In this document: in pieces, positions 45,011-54,609 of the stretch
How positions within the stretch are numbered: position 1 is the stretch's first letter
How the letters are laid out: every line of letters starts with the position of its first letter
Source: Paenibacillus ferrarius
GTDB taxonomy: Bacteria; Bacillota; Bacilli; Paenibacillales; NBRC-103111
DNA length: 64,000 bases
Direction of reading: 5' to 3'
Assembly (NCBI RefSeq): GCF_002027705.1
Contig: NZ_MBTG01000004.1
Span: 62,001-126,000, forward strand
Notes under the pieces: model-generated
Database searches by the model: none
What the model was told of the DNA's origin: nothing
What the model saw: the letters and a program-made list of their open reading frames with translations, nothing else
Translations under genes and position numbers: made by a program

Positions 45011-46363
45011 CTATCCAATCGTGATTTTCCCCTCAGGGTATCTATACAGTTCCTTCTCTTGCTTCGGTTGCAGCGCATAAGCGAGTGTAAACGGACCTAA
45101 TCGCCCGGCAAACATCGTCAAACAAATTAGAATTTTGCCAAAAGTCGTTAAATCAGGCGTCAAGCCAATGGTCAATCCTACAGTTGCAAAGGCTGAGGTG
45201 ACCTCAAACAAGATTTTCAAAAATTGCGAGTCCTCTGTCGTTGATAATAACATCGTGACCATGATGACTAAACATAAAGCCATCATAGTCAACGTAATCG
45301 CTTTGAGAATGCGATCCTTCGCCAAACGGCTGCGAAAAATCACAATATCTTCTTTCCCGCGGATCATAGTCACAATCGCAGCGATAAGAATCGTGAAGGT
45401 CGTCGTCTTGATTCCGCCTCCAGTTGAGCCCGGCGAAGCTCCGATAAACATCAGGATAACAATGAAAAATTGGGAGGCTTGACGCATCGCGCCAATATCC
45501 ACCGTATTAGCACCTGCTGTCCGCGGTGTTACGGATTGGAAGAAAGAAGCCAATACTTTGCCGCCTAAATCTAGCGAGCCTATTGTTCTGTTATTCGTAT
45601 ATTCGAATATAAAGATGATAAGGGCACCAAGCACAATGAGCAGTCCTGTCATACTTAGCACAACTTTGGAATGCAGGGAGAGACGTTTGGTGGTGCGATA
45701 ATCGATCGCCTCAGACATCACAATGAAGCCGATTCCCCCAAGCACAATCAGGGCCATGGCCACAAAGTTGACGACGAAATCATTGACGTAGCCCGTTAAT
45801 GAAACGAAAGGGGCATCTACAGTACCAAATAAATCAAAGCCTGCATTGTTGAACATGGAAATAGCATGCCAGATGCCGAAATACAAAGCTTTTGAGAAAC
45901 CCAGGTCAAAGGTCCAACGAATTGTAAAAATGACTGCTGCTATCGCTTCTATGGTTAAGGAGTAAATAAGGACCCGCCGAATCAAGCGAACAATGCCTTC
46001 CATACTGCCTTGGTTAAAAGCTTCCTGCAGAACCAATCGCTCTTTCAGCGTAATTTTTTTGCGAAATACCAGCGCCACTAAAGTAGCCATCGTCATAAAG
46101 CCTAATCCGCCGACCTGAATCAAGCTGACAATGACAATTTGTCCAAACATCGTATAGGAACTCCCTGTGTCAACAACGACTAATCCCGTTACACAGGTCG
46201 CGGAAGTCGCGGTAAAAAGCGCATCAATAAACGGAATGGACTGCCCTGTTGCTGAAGCAAATGGAAGCGTCAGAAGACAGGCTCCGAGAACGATGATGGC
46301 GGCAAATCCAAGGACCAGAATTTGAGGTGGTGTCATTTGCCAAAAATTCAACTTTCTATTCAT
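45011..46363 (-). CDS. ktrB: Potassium transporter membrane subunit (TrkH/KtrB family)
   Basis: The 450-residue protein has four MPM repeats. Selectivity-filter turns include TSATCVTGLVV (first) and ASPGSTGGGIKTTTF (third), with the Gly residues in place. ATG 46363 is chosen, with GGAGG 4-5 nt upstream, rather than the longer frame to 46393. It imports K+ (and Na+ in relatives) under KtrA control. No ydaO-type c-di-AMP leader was found upstream. Confidence 0.93.
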   Translation of the reverse strand: MNRKLNFWQMTPPQILVLGFAAIIVLGACLLTLPFASATGQSIPFIDALFTATSATCVTGLVVVDTGSSYTMFGQIVIVSLIQVGGLGFMTMATLVALVFRKKITLKERLVLQEAFNQGSMEGIVRLIRRVLIYSLTIEAIAAVIFTIRWTFDLGFSKALYFGIWHAISMFNNAGFDLFGTVDAPFVSLTGYVNDFVVNFVAMALIVLGGIGFIVMSEAIDYRTTKRLSLHSKVVLSMTGLLIVLGALIIFIFEYTNNRTIGSLDLGGKVLASFFQSVTPRTAGANTVDIGAMRQASQFFIVILMFIGASPGSTGGGIKTTTFTILIAAIVTMIRGKEDIVIFRSRLAKDRILKAITLTMMALCLVIMVTMLLSTTEDSQFLKILFEVTSAFATVGLTIGLTPDLTTFGKILICLTMFAGRLGPFTLAYALQPKQEKELYRYPEGKITIG

Positions 46364-46577
46364 AGCGCCTCCTGAAAAATATGCAAAGGACACGGAATTT
46401 CATTTTTTCAACAGTAGGTTTCCCCGTTAACATGAAGAAATTCGGCATGCATGCAATTGATAGGTATTATATAACTGTTTCGGATTCTTTACTACCACTG
46501 AATTGGCATTCTTTTTAATCTGTGGTAACGTGGGAAGCAGGGTTTCATAATTGTGAATATAGAAGGGAACTTTTCTT

Positions 46578-48212
46578 ATGCTAAGGCCGAAATTAAACCG
46601 TCATCTCCTTATTCTAGCCAGTATCGGGATCGCGCTGTATGTGGCAATAAGCGTTCTATACGGACTCCGAACAGAAGAGGCGCCAGCTGGAGAAAATCCT
46701 TCCATAACCAAAGAACAAGCCGCGGAAAGCGCGTCTCGCTTTGTCAGCGATCGTTACGGCATCAAGAGTCCAGACACTTTCGTCGTGTATCAATCCAAGA
46801 AAGACCGCAGCGGTTATTTGCAAAAAGAACACTTATCGAAGCTCTACGCTGAGACTTACGGGGAACGTTACCCTATCGATTATTATCAGGTACAAGTTGC
46901 GGACCCAAAGTCCCACAGGCAATTCCAAGTTGAGATTAATTATAAAAATGCAGGGATTATCGGCTGGCGTGAAACGACTGCTTCCGGGACCGGCGCTGCG
47001 ATCAGCCTGCAGAAGGCAGATATTCTAGCCAAGCAAGAGATGCGTGCACAAGGCTTTGATCCTGACGAGATGAAGCTTCTCGACAAAGCGGATTCGGATA
47101 CAGGGAAACAAGGGATGACGACGCTTTATTACACCAAGCCCTCCACTCCATTAGGCGAGTCTAATCTGCAAGTCCGAACTGATTTTGATGATAAAACTCT
47201 GGTTGGTTACACGGTGCAGTTCAGCTTACCGCCCTCCCACCTGGCTTGGATCGTTCAACAAGATCAATCTGCTTCCGTTATGACTTGGATCTCCATGGGC
47301 TTTACGGTCCTCATGACACTTGCTTCTGTTGTTTTTGCCATCATTTATAGAAAACATATGAAGTTCAGTCGAGGCTTGTTGTTAACGGCCGTATTTCTAG
47401 CCATTTACATCACCAATAACTTTAATATGTATCCCGCCTTTCGGTCCATGAGCGGTGATGCCAATAGCGATTTTGCAACATGGGCTGCCATCATTTTCAT
47501 GAATGTCGTCACGCTGCTGCTTGGCATTTCGCTTTATTTCGCCCTGGTCGCCGGAACAGGCTTGTGGGCAGCAAGCGGGCAGTTCAAGTGGCCTGCATGG
47601 AAAGAAACCAAGTTCGGCGCAGAAGTTTATCACGGTATGGGACGCGGCTATTTACTTGCCCTCTTCATTCTCGGCGTTCAGCAGGTGCTGTTCTACGCAG
47701 GTGAAACAGGATTTGATGTATGGGCTGTCAACGATCCTACAGATTCTGTGCTCAATATGATCGAGCCCCGCTTCTTCCCGCTGATGGCTTGGGTTGCCGC
47801 TATTTCCGAGGAAGCAACCTATCGCTTGCTTGGCATTATTTTATTTAAAAAGCTGTTTCGCAATAACTTTATTGCCGTTCTGATTCCAAGTGTCATCTGG
47901 GCGGCCAGCCATACGCAGTATCCTATTTATCCGGTGTATACACGTTTGATTGAAGTTACGGTCATCGGCATCATTCTTGGCTATGTATTCTTGAAGTACG
48001 GCTTCCTTACTGCCCTATTCGCGCATGCGAGCATGGACAGCATCCTTATGGGGATGTCGCTTTTCTCACTTGGGCACGTCAGCGACGTGCTCGCAGGCCT
48101 CTTCTATATCCTGCTGCCGGGTATCGTCGGCTTCGTTCTGGCTTGGCTGCATGGAAAAAGGCGGCGTCCCCTTATTCCTGAGGAACTGCCGCCTCGCCTT
48201 GAAGTGCTTTGA
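46578..48212 (+). CDS. CPBP-family intramembrane metalloprotease with large N-terminal domain
   Basis: The 544-residue protein has an N-terminal membrane helix (about 8-27), an extracytoplasmic region of about 200 residues, then six or more helices. The Abi/CPBP motifs are [12 protein letters not shown] (EExxxR) and [10 protein letters not shown] (second His site). The large extracytoplasmic part, with a DUF-like duplicated region ([25 protein letters not shown]), is longer than in minimal CPBP proteins. The family includes Rce1-like prenyl-protein proteases and bacteriocin-immunity proteins; function here is unknown. Its 3' end overlaps convergent uvrC by 41 bp. Confidence 0.88.
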   Translation: MLRPKLNRHLLILASIGIALYVAISVLYGLRTEEAPAGENPSITKEQAAESASRFVSDRYGIKSPDTFVVYQSKKDRSGYLQKEHLSKLYAETYGERYPIDYYQVQVADPKSHRQFQVEINYKNAGIIGWRETTASGTGAAISLQKADILAKQEMRAQGFDPDEMKLLDKADSDTGKQGMTTLYYTKPSTPLGESNLQVRTDFDDKTLVGYTVQFSLPPSHLAWIVQQDQSASVMTWISMGFTVLMTLASVVFAIIYRKHMKFSRGLLLTAVFLAIYITNNFNMYPAFRSMSGDANSDFATWAAIIFMNVVTLLLGISLYFALVAGTGLWAASGQFKWPAWKETKFGAEVYHGMGRGYLLALFILGVQQVLFYAGETGFDVWAVNDPTDSVLNMIEPRFFPLMAWVAAISEEATYRLLGIILFKKLFRNNFIAVLIPSVIWAASHTQYPIYPVYTRLIEVTVIGIILGYVFLKYGFLTALFAHASMDSILMGMSLFSLGHVSDVLAGLFYILLPGIVGFVLAWLHGKRRRPLIPEELPPRLEVL

Positions 48213-50166
48213 GAATCTCGCTTGCTAATTTCTCACCAATACCTAGAGGCTTGAAGTCACCGACTTCGGCCTCTTTGATTTTGCGTACAGAACCGAAGTG
48301 CTTAAGCAGCGCCTTCCTGCGCTTTTCGCCGATGCCAGGAATCGCATCCAGCTGCGACACCACCATCGACTTCGCTCTCGATTCCCGATGGAAGGTAATC
48401 GCGAATCGGTGAACCTCATCTTGAATCCGCTGAAGCAGATAAAATTCCTGACTGTCCCGCGGCAAAGGTACGATCTCTGCCGGGTCTCCAATCATCAGCT
48501 GAGCCGTTTTGTGCTTGGCATCCTTAACGAGCCCGCAAACGGGAATGAAAAGGCCCAGTTCATTCTCCAGCACATCCAGGGCGGCTGATATCTGTCCTTT
48601 CCCACCGTCGACGACGATTAAGTCAGGCATCGTGAGATTATCCTTCAGCACCCGCTCATATCTGCGACGAATGACCTCGCGCATCGTTTCATAATCATCC
48701 GGTCCAACAACCGTCTTCACTTTATATTTGCGGTACTCTTTCCGATCCGGCCGCCCGTCGACAAAAACGACCATCGCCGATACCGGATTCGTCCCTTGAA
48801 TATTCGAGTTATCGAACGCCTCGATGCGGCGAATAACGCCAAGTCCAAGCCATTCGCCCAAATTCTCTACCGCCTTGGTGGTGCGGCGCTCATCGCGCTC
48901 CACCAAGCGGAATTTCTCGTCGAGCGCGTTGCGGGCATTGTCTTTGGCCATATCGACCATCTGCTTCTTCAATCCGCGCTGCGGAATATGCACCTTGACC
49001 TTCAGCCAAGATTCGAGCGCTTCCCGAACATCCTTCTCCTCGGCTTCTGCCTGTGCTGCTTCTTTGGTTGGAGGCGCGGCTTCGGGCGCTGCGCCATCTG
49101 CCCCTGACGCATCTGAATCTTCAGATAGAGCTGAGATATCAGAAGCAGGCAATGCAGCAGCATGAGCCTCAGGAGCAGCAGCCCCCTGCACGGGCATCGT
49201 AGGCAGGAAAATCTCCTTCGGCAGCGCCGGGTTATCGCTGTAGACCTGGGTAACATAGGTGATGAAATCATTGTACTCATCGCCATAATAAGGGAACAGT
49301 GAGACGTGCCGCTCGATCAGCTTGCCCTGACGCATGTACTGGATATGTACAGCCATCCAGCCCTTGTCGACCGCGTAGCCAAACACATCGCGGTCCAGCG
49401 CATCGACTGCATTGATCTTCTGCTTCTCCATGACCGCGTCGATGTTCAGGATATGATCGCGCAGCTCTTTGGCGCGCTCAAAGTTCAGTTCCTCGGCTGC
49501 GGCCAGCATCTTGGTCGTCAGCTCTTCTTTAATAACGTCGTGTCCCCCGTTCAGGAAACGGCTGATCTCCTGCACCATCCGCTCGTTCGTCTCTGCGGAT
49601 ATGTCGAACTCGCAAGGCGCCAGACACTGCCCGATATGATAGTATAGGCATACTTTCTCCGGCATGGTCTTGCACTTGCGCAGCGGATACAACCGGTCCA
49701 GCAACTTCTTCGTCTGCTGGGCCGCGAAGGCATTCGGATAAGGGCCGAAATACTTCCCCTTATCCTTATACACCCGCCGCGTGACTTCCAGGCGCGGCTG
49801 AGGTTCATGAGTAATTTTGATATAAGGAAACGTCTTATCATCCTTCAAGAGGACATTGTATCTCGGGTGATGCTGCTTAATCAGATTACACTCCAGAATC
49901 AAAGCTTCCATATTCGAGGAGGTAATTATATATTCAAAGTCACGGATTTCGCTGACTAGTTTTTGCGTCTTGGCACTGTGACTTCCCGTGAAATAAGAGC
50001 GTACGCGATTTTTCAGGACCTTCGCTTTGCCCACATAGATAATGGTGCCTTCACGGTTTTTCATAATATAACAACCTGGTTTATCCGGCAGTAAAGACAG
50101 CTTATGTCGAATAACTTCTAAACTCTGATCACGCAGGGTAGGGTCTTCTTGCTCATGTTCGGTCAT
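48172..50166 (-). CDS. uvrC: Excinuclease ABC subunit C
   Basis: The 664-residue protein has an N-terminal GIY-YIG nuclease ([20 protein letters not shown], quoted in part [20 protein letters not shown]), a Cys-rich part ([21 protein letters not shown]), UVR domain, an RNase H-like endonuclease domain ([19 protein letters not shown]) and C-terminal HhH ([19 protein letters not shown]). It makes both incisions in nucleotide excision repair with UvrAB. An Ala/Glu/Pro/Asp-rich insertion of about 55 residues (about 325-380) separates the two halves and makes it longer than the usual 590-610. The end overlaps the CPBP gene. Confidence 0.96.
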   Translation of the reverse strand: MTEHEQEDPTLRDQSLEVIRHKLSLLPDKPGCYIMKNREGTIIYVGKAKVLKNRVRSYFTGSHSAKTQKLVSEIRDFEYIITSSNMEALILECNLIKQHHPRYNVLLKDDKTFPYIKITHEPQPRLEVTRRVYKDKGKYFGPYPNAFAAQQTKKLLDRLYPLRKCKTMPEKVCLYYHIGQCLAPCEFDISAETNERMVQEISRFLNGGHDVIKEELTTKMLAAAEELNFERAKELRDHILNIDAVMEKQKINAVDALDRDVFGYAVDKGWMAVHIQYMRQGKLIERHVSLFPYYGDEYNDFITYVTQVYSDNPALPKEIFLPTMPVQGAAAPEAHAAALPASDISALSEDSDASGADGAAPEAAPPTKEAAQAEAEEKDVREALESWLKVKVHIPQRGLKKQMVDMAKDNARNALDEKFRLVERDERRTTKAVENLGEWLGLGVIRRIEAFDNSNIQGTNPVSAMVVFVDGRPDRKEYRKYKVKTVVGPDDYETMREVIRRRYERVLKDNLTMPDLIVVDGGKGQISAALDVLENELGLFIPVCGLVKDAKHKTAQLMIGDPAEIVPLPRDSQEFYLLQRIQDEVHRFAITFHRESRAKSMVVSQLDAIPGIGEKRRKALLKHFGSVRKIKEAEVGDFKPLGIGEKLASEILKALQGEAAVPQE

Positions 50167-50190
50167 GCTCTCGATCTCCTTTCACACAAC

Positions 50191-50230
50191 AAAAAAGCTC
50201 TTTTTCAGCATAGCAGAAAAAGAGCTTTTT
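50191..50230. terminator. Terminator between trxA and uvrC
   Basis: AAAAAGCTCTTTTTC and GAAAAAGAGCTTTTT form a 15-bp stem around AGCATAGCA; on the minus strand it ends trxA. Confidence 0.92.
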
Positions 50231-50263
50231 CACACGAACAATTGTTTCTAGTTTTCAAACAAA

Positions 50264-50578
50264 TTATTGATGACGGGAAACTACATTTTTGAGCGCTTCT
50301 TTGGATTGGAAGCCAACCACTTTATCAACAGGCTGTCCGTCTTTGAAAACGATCAGTGTTGGAATACTCATAACACCAAAGCGAGCAGCGGATTCCGGAT
50401 TGTCATCCACGTTTACTTTTGCGATTTTTAAAGATTCGATTTCTTTATCCAGCTCTTCCAATACAGGAGCGATCATTTTACAAGGTCCGCACCAAGGCGC
50501 CCAGAAGTCTACAAGTACTGTACCTTCTCCTTCAACTTCTGCTTTAAAGCTGTTATCAGAAACATTCACGATTGACAT
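50264..50578 (-). CDS. trxA: Thioredoxin
   Basis: The 104-residue protein has the active site WAPWCGPCKM and cis-Pro region MSIPTLIVFKDG. ATG 50578 follows AAGGAGG; the longer frame to 50635 has no such site. It reduces disulfides in the cytosol with thioredoxin reductase. It is monocistronic, with a promoter at 50652-50679 and its own terminator. Confidence 0.97.
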   Translation of the reverse strand: MSIVNVSDNSFKAEVEGEGTVLVDFWAPWCGPCKMIAPVLEELDKEIESLKIAKVNVDDNPESAARFGVMSIPTLIVFKDGQPVDKVVGFQSKEALKNVVSRHQ

Positions 50579-50651
50579 GATAGTTCCTCCTTCTAAGAAT
50601 GGATTTGATTTATTGATCATAACGTCTGCCTTCAAGACAGCTCATGAGTAA

Positions 50652-50679
50652 AGTATACCACACCAGTAGGTCAATTCAA
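50652..50679 (-). promoter_or_regulatory. trxA promoter
   Basis: Minus-strand TTGAAT (50674-50679) and TATACT (50652-50657) are 16 nt apart, about 75 bp before the trxA start. Confidence 0.55.
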
Positions 50680-50716
50680 CCAAGCTATAGTGTAGCCAAA
50701 AGTTGAAGCCGGCATT

Positions 50717-51100
50717 CTACTTAGCAGGCAATCCTACTGGCAGCCCCTGAATCCTTTGCTGCTCAATATACGCGATTCGATCCTTCAAATTGGCTTGCAG
50801 CATCTGCAGCATTTCCATTTGTCGCTCTATGTCCTGAAGCTTCTCTGTATAGAGTGGCAGCAAATCATCGCAAAGCGACTCCTGATTTTTCATAACGCAG
50901 TTAAGGAAGCTTTCAATTTGTTCGGTCGTAAAGCCTAAGCTTAAATAGAATTGAATGGTCTTCACGCGTTCAACAACCATCTGGTTGTACACCCGGTAGC
51001 CGTTCTCCTCACGCTGAGTGGCGATGAGCCCTTTGGCCTCATAGTACCGTAAGGATCGAATGCTGGCACCGGTAAGCTTGGATAATTCACTAATCCGCAT
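50717..51100 (-). CDS. MerR-family transcriptional regulator
   Basis: The 127-residue protein has the MerR winged helix (MRISELSKLTGASIRSLRYYEAKGLI, quoted in part LTGASIRSLRYYEAKGL) followed by a dimerisation coiled coil. It lacks a Cys-based metal site. ATG 51100 with AAAGGTGA is preferred to GTG 51109. MerR proteins of this size often respond to oxidative stress or drugs. There is no adjacent target apart from its own promoter. Confidence 0.88.
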   Translation of the reverse strand: MRISELSKLTGASIRSLRYYEAKGLIATQREENGYRVYNQMVVERVKTIQFYLSLGFTTEQIESFLNCVMKNQESLCDDLLPLYTEKLQDIERQMEMLQMLQANLKDRIAYIEQQRIQGLPVGLPAK

Positions 51101-51309
51101 GGCCTTCACCTTTTTCCTTTTCCTTAATCAAGTAAGGATGCTTTCATTGTAAACCATGACACTAATGTTAGAGTCAAGCGTTATTTTAAAATTTCCGCCG
51201 ATATTTGCTATTGTTTGCACAATTGTCACTTTGATAAGCTTTACAACTTTCGGCGAATTTGGGTATACTAAGCTTAAACTACGAATGTCGGACGTTAGGG
51301 GGTAACCAC

Positions 51310-51453
51310 ATGAGCGATCCTAAACACCCTGAGCTTCACGTGTATGAAGAGCCGCGTAACGATTTCATGGATGTAGGTATTGGCTTTGGCGCATTCTTTG
51401 GTTTCTTGTTTATCATTGCAGCCGTTGCAACTGTCATTCAAGTAATGAAATAA
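51310..51453 (+). CDS. YqzM-like small membrane protein
   Basis: The 47-residue peptide from ATG 51310 has GGGGGT 6-7 nt upstream. A charged N-terminus (SDPKHPELHVYEEPRNDF) precedes one membrane helix (MDVGIGFGAFFGFLFIIAAV and onward). Size and pattern resemble YqzM of B. subtilis, a widely conserved Bacillales peptide of unknown function. A terminator follows within 25 bp, so the gene is monocistronic. Confidence 0.6.
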   Translation: MSDPKHPELHVYEEPRNDFMDVGIGFGAFFGFLFIIAAVATVIQVMK

Positions 51454-51473
51454 GAATGTTTGAGCCTAGTCCG

Positions 51474-51511
51474 AAAGCCGCTTTGCACTCACCTGTGAAG
51501 CGGTTTTTTTC
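51474..51511 (+). terminator. Intrinsic terminator
   Basis: AGCCGCTT and AAGCGGTT close a loop of about 15 nt and a run of seven T follows, ending the YqzM-like gene. Confidence 0.85.
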
Positions 51512-51595
51512 TTGCAGCTTCCTCTTTGATGGAGGTCTCTGTAATATGCACTAGACAGCTTTACCAAATGCTACCGCAGAAGGAGTCATAATTCC

Positions 51596-52597
51596 ATGAT
51601 CAAAGTTCATCCAGAACGCCAGAAGCTCATTACATTCATCGGGTTAACTGATGCAGATTTACAACTTTTGAAAAGCAAAGAAGAAGCCTTCAAGATCATC
51701 GTGGACAAGCTGGTCGACGAATTATATGCCGAGCTTATCACTTGGCCTGAACTCATAGCCTTAATTCAGAAGCACAGCACGATCGAACGCCTCAAAGAAA
51801 CGCAGCGCTGGTATTTCCTGTCCATGGCTTCCGGTGTGATTGATGAGGAATATATTAAAAAGCGGCTCTTTATTGGAAATGTACATTCTCGCATTGGCTT
51901 AACAACTTCCTGGTACTTGGGCACTTATTTAAAATATACCGATTTAGCTACATACCATTTCAAACAGCACCTTCCCGAGGATTGGATTCAAGTCCTTCAT
52001 GCCCTAAGCAAAATGTTCAATCTGGATTCACAGCTCGTCCTTGAAGCCTATGAGCAAGATGAGAAGCAGAAAATCCAAACGCTCGCCGATGAGCAGGCGA
52101 ACATGCTGACAACGATTTCCGGCGCTGTTCAAGATTTGGCCTTAATGATGGTTGAGCTTGGCGGCAGCAGCCAAACCGTTGCCGATACAGCCATCCAAAC
52201 CGCAGAATCCCAAGAGTTATCCAACTCGCGGATCGATGAGCTCAACAACGAAATCAAGGACATCGCCAAAATGGGCTCTGTCATGAAAGAAATTTCCGAT
52301 CAGACGCATCTGCTCGGATTGAATGCGGCCATTGAAGCCGCACGTTCCGGCGAGCATGGCCGCGGCTTCGAAGTAGTCGCTAACGAAGTGCGCAAGCTCG
52401 CGTCGCACTCCAGAGAATCGCTGGACCAGATTCAATCGAAGCTGAAGCTGATCACCCAGAAGCTGGAGCTTGTCAAAAAAGGCTCCGAAGAAACAACCCA
52501 CTACGCCCGCACACAAGCCGCAAGCGCTCAGGAATTAACTTCGTTCGTGCAAATGATCGAAAATGTAACAACCGAGCTGGAGAAATTAAAGAAATAA
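51596..52597 (+). CDS. Globin-coupled chemotaxis sensor (HemAT-like)
   Basis: The 333-residue soluble protein has an N-terminal sensor globin (about residues 1-165) with the probable heme-binding His in [17 protein letters not shown] and Trp/Tyr residues typical of HemAT. The C-terminal chemoreceptor module is short, with tip [21 protein letters not shown]. It probably senses oxygen and drives aerotaxis or another signalling output. The signalling part is shorter than in B. subtilis HemAT (about 430 residues), so it may lack the methylation helices and act on another partner. Confidence 0.88.
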   Translation: MIKVHPERQKLITFIGLTDADLQLLKSKEEAFKIIVDKLVDELYAELITWPELIALIQKHSTIERLKETQRWYFLSMASGVIDEEYIKKRLFIGNVHSRIGLTTSWYLGTYLKYTDLATYHFKQHLPEDWIQVLHALSKMFNLDSQLVLEAYEQDEKQKIQTLADEQANMLTTISGAVQDLALMMVELGGSSQTVADTAIQTAESQELSNSRIDELNNEIKDIAKMGSVMKEISDQTHLLGLNAAIEAARSGEHGRGFEVVANEVRKLASHSRESLDQIQSKLKLITQKLELVKKGSEETTHYARTQAASAQELTSFVQMIENVTTELEKLKK

Positions 52598-52601
52598 CGA
52601 G

Positions 52602-52643
52602 AAGGACCGTCAGGAGGAATTGTTCCTCTTGACGGTCCTTTTA
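52602..52643 (+). terminator. Intrinsic terminator after the HemAT-like gene
   Basis: AAGGACCGTCA and TGACGGTCCTT pair, with an AGGAG/CTCCT-like inner stem, and TTTT follows. Confidence 0.88.
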
Positions 52644-52645
52644 GA

Positions 52646-53256
52646 ATGAATGAGCACTGGTGACTATTCGCTCGCGGCATTCTGCATTCAGGATTCTGCA
52701 TTCAGGACTCTGAATGCTGGACTTTGAAAGCCTTTGAATGATTTTGAATGCAGGGCAATTCACATTCGCCGCTCCACTGCAGCACCCCTGTATGTTCCAC
52801 TCTTCCGCTTGGCGTCCGATTCTCTTGCTGCATGCTTGTTTTCCAGTGCTGCACTTCCACTTTGGAGCCCATTCTCCGTCTAATTGCAATCAGCTTCACA
52901 CTTCCACTTTGGTGCCCATTTCTCCGTCTTCAAGCTCGTTTTTCAGCCCTTCAGCAGAACTTTCACTCAAGTCGGCGGCTTTAACGACGAAAAACTGTCT
53001 TATCAGCTCCACACCTCTGAGAATGAAGCAACTTTTTCCGTCCCAACTCCGTCAAACGGAACTATGATCCGCTATTTTGCCGAAAATCGATCAAATCCCT
53101 ATCGAAACGGAACTACAATCCCTTATTTGCTCATTTTTGACTCTGAAGCCTGCCTATTATGGCAAATAGCGCCCTGTAGTTCCGTTCCATGTTAGATCCA
53201 GCCCATTCTCCCTCAAATAGCGTATCCTAGTTCCCTTTCAGCATATTCTGTACTTC
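52646..53256. repeat. Gene-free spacer with several short repeat families
   Basis: No gene is supported. A block CACTTCCACTTTGG..CCCATT.CTCCGTCT occurs at about 52853 and 52902 (direct, 49-50 bp apart). A unit CGGAACTAnnATCCnnTATTT occurs at 53058 and 53106 and, inverted, at about 53160-53185 and 53213-53237. ATTCTGCATTCAGGA is duplicated near 52678-52705. The region looks like an accumulation of interspersed repeats downstream of convergent genes. Confidence 0.6.
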
Positions 53257-53329
53257 CTATATATCCTGCTGTCCCATCATTTCCATAATTCCGATCATTT
53301 CCAGCTGCATTTCAGAACTTTCTGCAATT

Positions 53330-53566
53330 CCATCATTCCCTGCATTTCCTGCACTCCCTACATTCCCTGCATTTCCTGCACTCCCTACATTCCCTGCACT
53401 TCCTGCAGTCCCCGCATTCCCTGCACTTCCTGCACTCCCTGCACTTCCTGCACTTCCTGCACTTCCTGCACTTCCTGCACTCCCTGCACTTCCTACATTC
53501 CCTGCATTTCCTGCATTTCCTGCATTTCCTGCATTTCCTGCACTCCCTGCACTTCCACTATTTCCC
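53330..53566. repeat. 9-bp minisatellite (about 26 units) at the end of dnaI
   Basis: Units of nine bases such as TTCCTGCAC, TTCCTGCAT and TCCCTGCAT repeat about 26 times. Read on the minus strand they encode Gly-Ser-Ala and Gly-Asn-Ala triplets in an open frame (53257-53568) that begins with a GTG inside the last codons of dnaI. There is no Shine-Dalgarno site of its own. A noncoding, length-variable tandem repeat is more likely than a protein gene. Confidence 0.75.
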
Positions 53567-54508
53567 ACGCTTATTCGTACCCGTCACTTCAACGACATCC
53601 ACAAAAGGCCGGATACGGTCCATAATCCGCTGCCCCTTGTATTCCTCGTCGCCATCTTTGTTGGTGAAGCTGAAATGCTTCTCCAAGTCATGAAGCGCAT
53701 AATTGGACGTGAAGAAGGTCGGCTTGCGATTCATCCGGTGATTCACGATCGCTCCAATGACGTGGTCCCGCAGCCATGGATTGAGGTTTTCCGCTCCGAT
53801 ATCATCGAAGACAAGCAGATCTGTATCCTTCAGAAGGTCAATCGTTTCTTTCAGCTTGTAGGGCTCTTGGAACATGCCCTTAAGATCCTCGGCAAAATCC
53901 GGCATATACACGATGGCGCCTGTCATCCCGACTTTGGCCAGCTGATGCAGCATATAGCCCATTAAGAAGGTCTTGCCCGTTCCGAACGATCCGGAGAGAT
54001 ACAGCCCTCGCGGCTGCAGTCCTTCTTCCATCGTCAGGCTGACATAGTCGTTAATCTGCATCACGGCTTTGGCCCGATCCAGATCCGTCTCGAGGATATC
54101 CCCGAACGAGTAGCTGCGTGAAATCATCCGCGGATCGACGTGGAAGGTGCGAATGCGGCTGCTGATCGCATCCTGAAGCAGCTTCGCGTTGAATTTCTTG
54201 CAGGCTACTTTCTCCTCATGGATAAAAGGCTTCTCATTCACAGAGTCTGCCGTAAGCATCGTGTAATGGCCTGTCATATCATTCGGGCAGCGTTCCAAGC
54301 CTGGACAGTGCGAGCAGGTTTTGAACTCAGTCACATATTGGTACAGCTTGTTCATATTGATTTTGATCGTATAGTCATCGACAAACGGATACTTTTGGCG
54401 AAATTTATGAACTAAAGCATCGTCCATAACGGCTTTAATTTTGTCTTCGGCTTTCCGTCTCCATTCCGAATTCGGCATTGATTTGAGTAAGTGCGACAGG
54501 GATTCCAT
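53558..54508 (-). CDS. dnaI: Primosomal helicase loader
   Basis: The 316-residue protein has an N-terminal zinc-binding region (CSHCPGLERCPNDMTGHY), where DnaI contacts the replicative helicase. Its C-terminal AAA+ domain has Walker A SGSFGTGKTFLMG and Walker B LLVFDDIGAENL. It loads helicase at oriC and at restart sites with DnaB. ATG 54508 has GGAGG 9-10 nt upstream. It lies 101 bp after dnaB on the same strand, the standard firmicute order. Its 3' end runs into a minisatellite. Confidence 0.94.
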   Translation of the reverse strand: MESLSHLLKSMPNSEWRRKAEDKIKAVMDDALVHKFRQKYPFVDDYTIKINMNKLYQYVTEFKTCSHCPGLERCPNDMTGHYTMLTADSVNEKPFIHEEKVACKKFNAKLLQDAISSRIRTFHVDPRMISRSYSFGDILETDLDRAKAVMQINDYVSLTMEEGLQPRGLYLSGSFGTGKTFLMGYMLHQLAKVGMTGAIVYMPDFAEDLKGMFQEPYKLKETIDLLKDTDLLVFDDIGAENLNPWLRDHVIGAIVNHRMNRKPTFFTSNYALHDLEKHFSFTNKDGDEEYKGQRIMDRIRPFVDVVEVTGTNKRGK

Positions 54509-54609
54509 GCTTGCGGCACCTCCTAATTTATCAGGCATGCTATTTTGCGTTGCTAATTTCTAGTTTGAGCGACATTCTCCGTTACCTCACAGGCACACTT
54601 CAGCCTCGG

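Noticed and set aside
46364..46577. Possible c-di-AMP (ydaO) riboswitch before ktrB
   Set aside because: The conserved ydaO sequence blocks were looked for on the minus strand and not found.
53330..53566. Possible CRISPR array
   Set aside because: The repeats are only nine bases and directly tandem, with no spacers and no cas genes.
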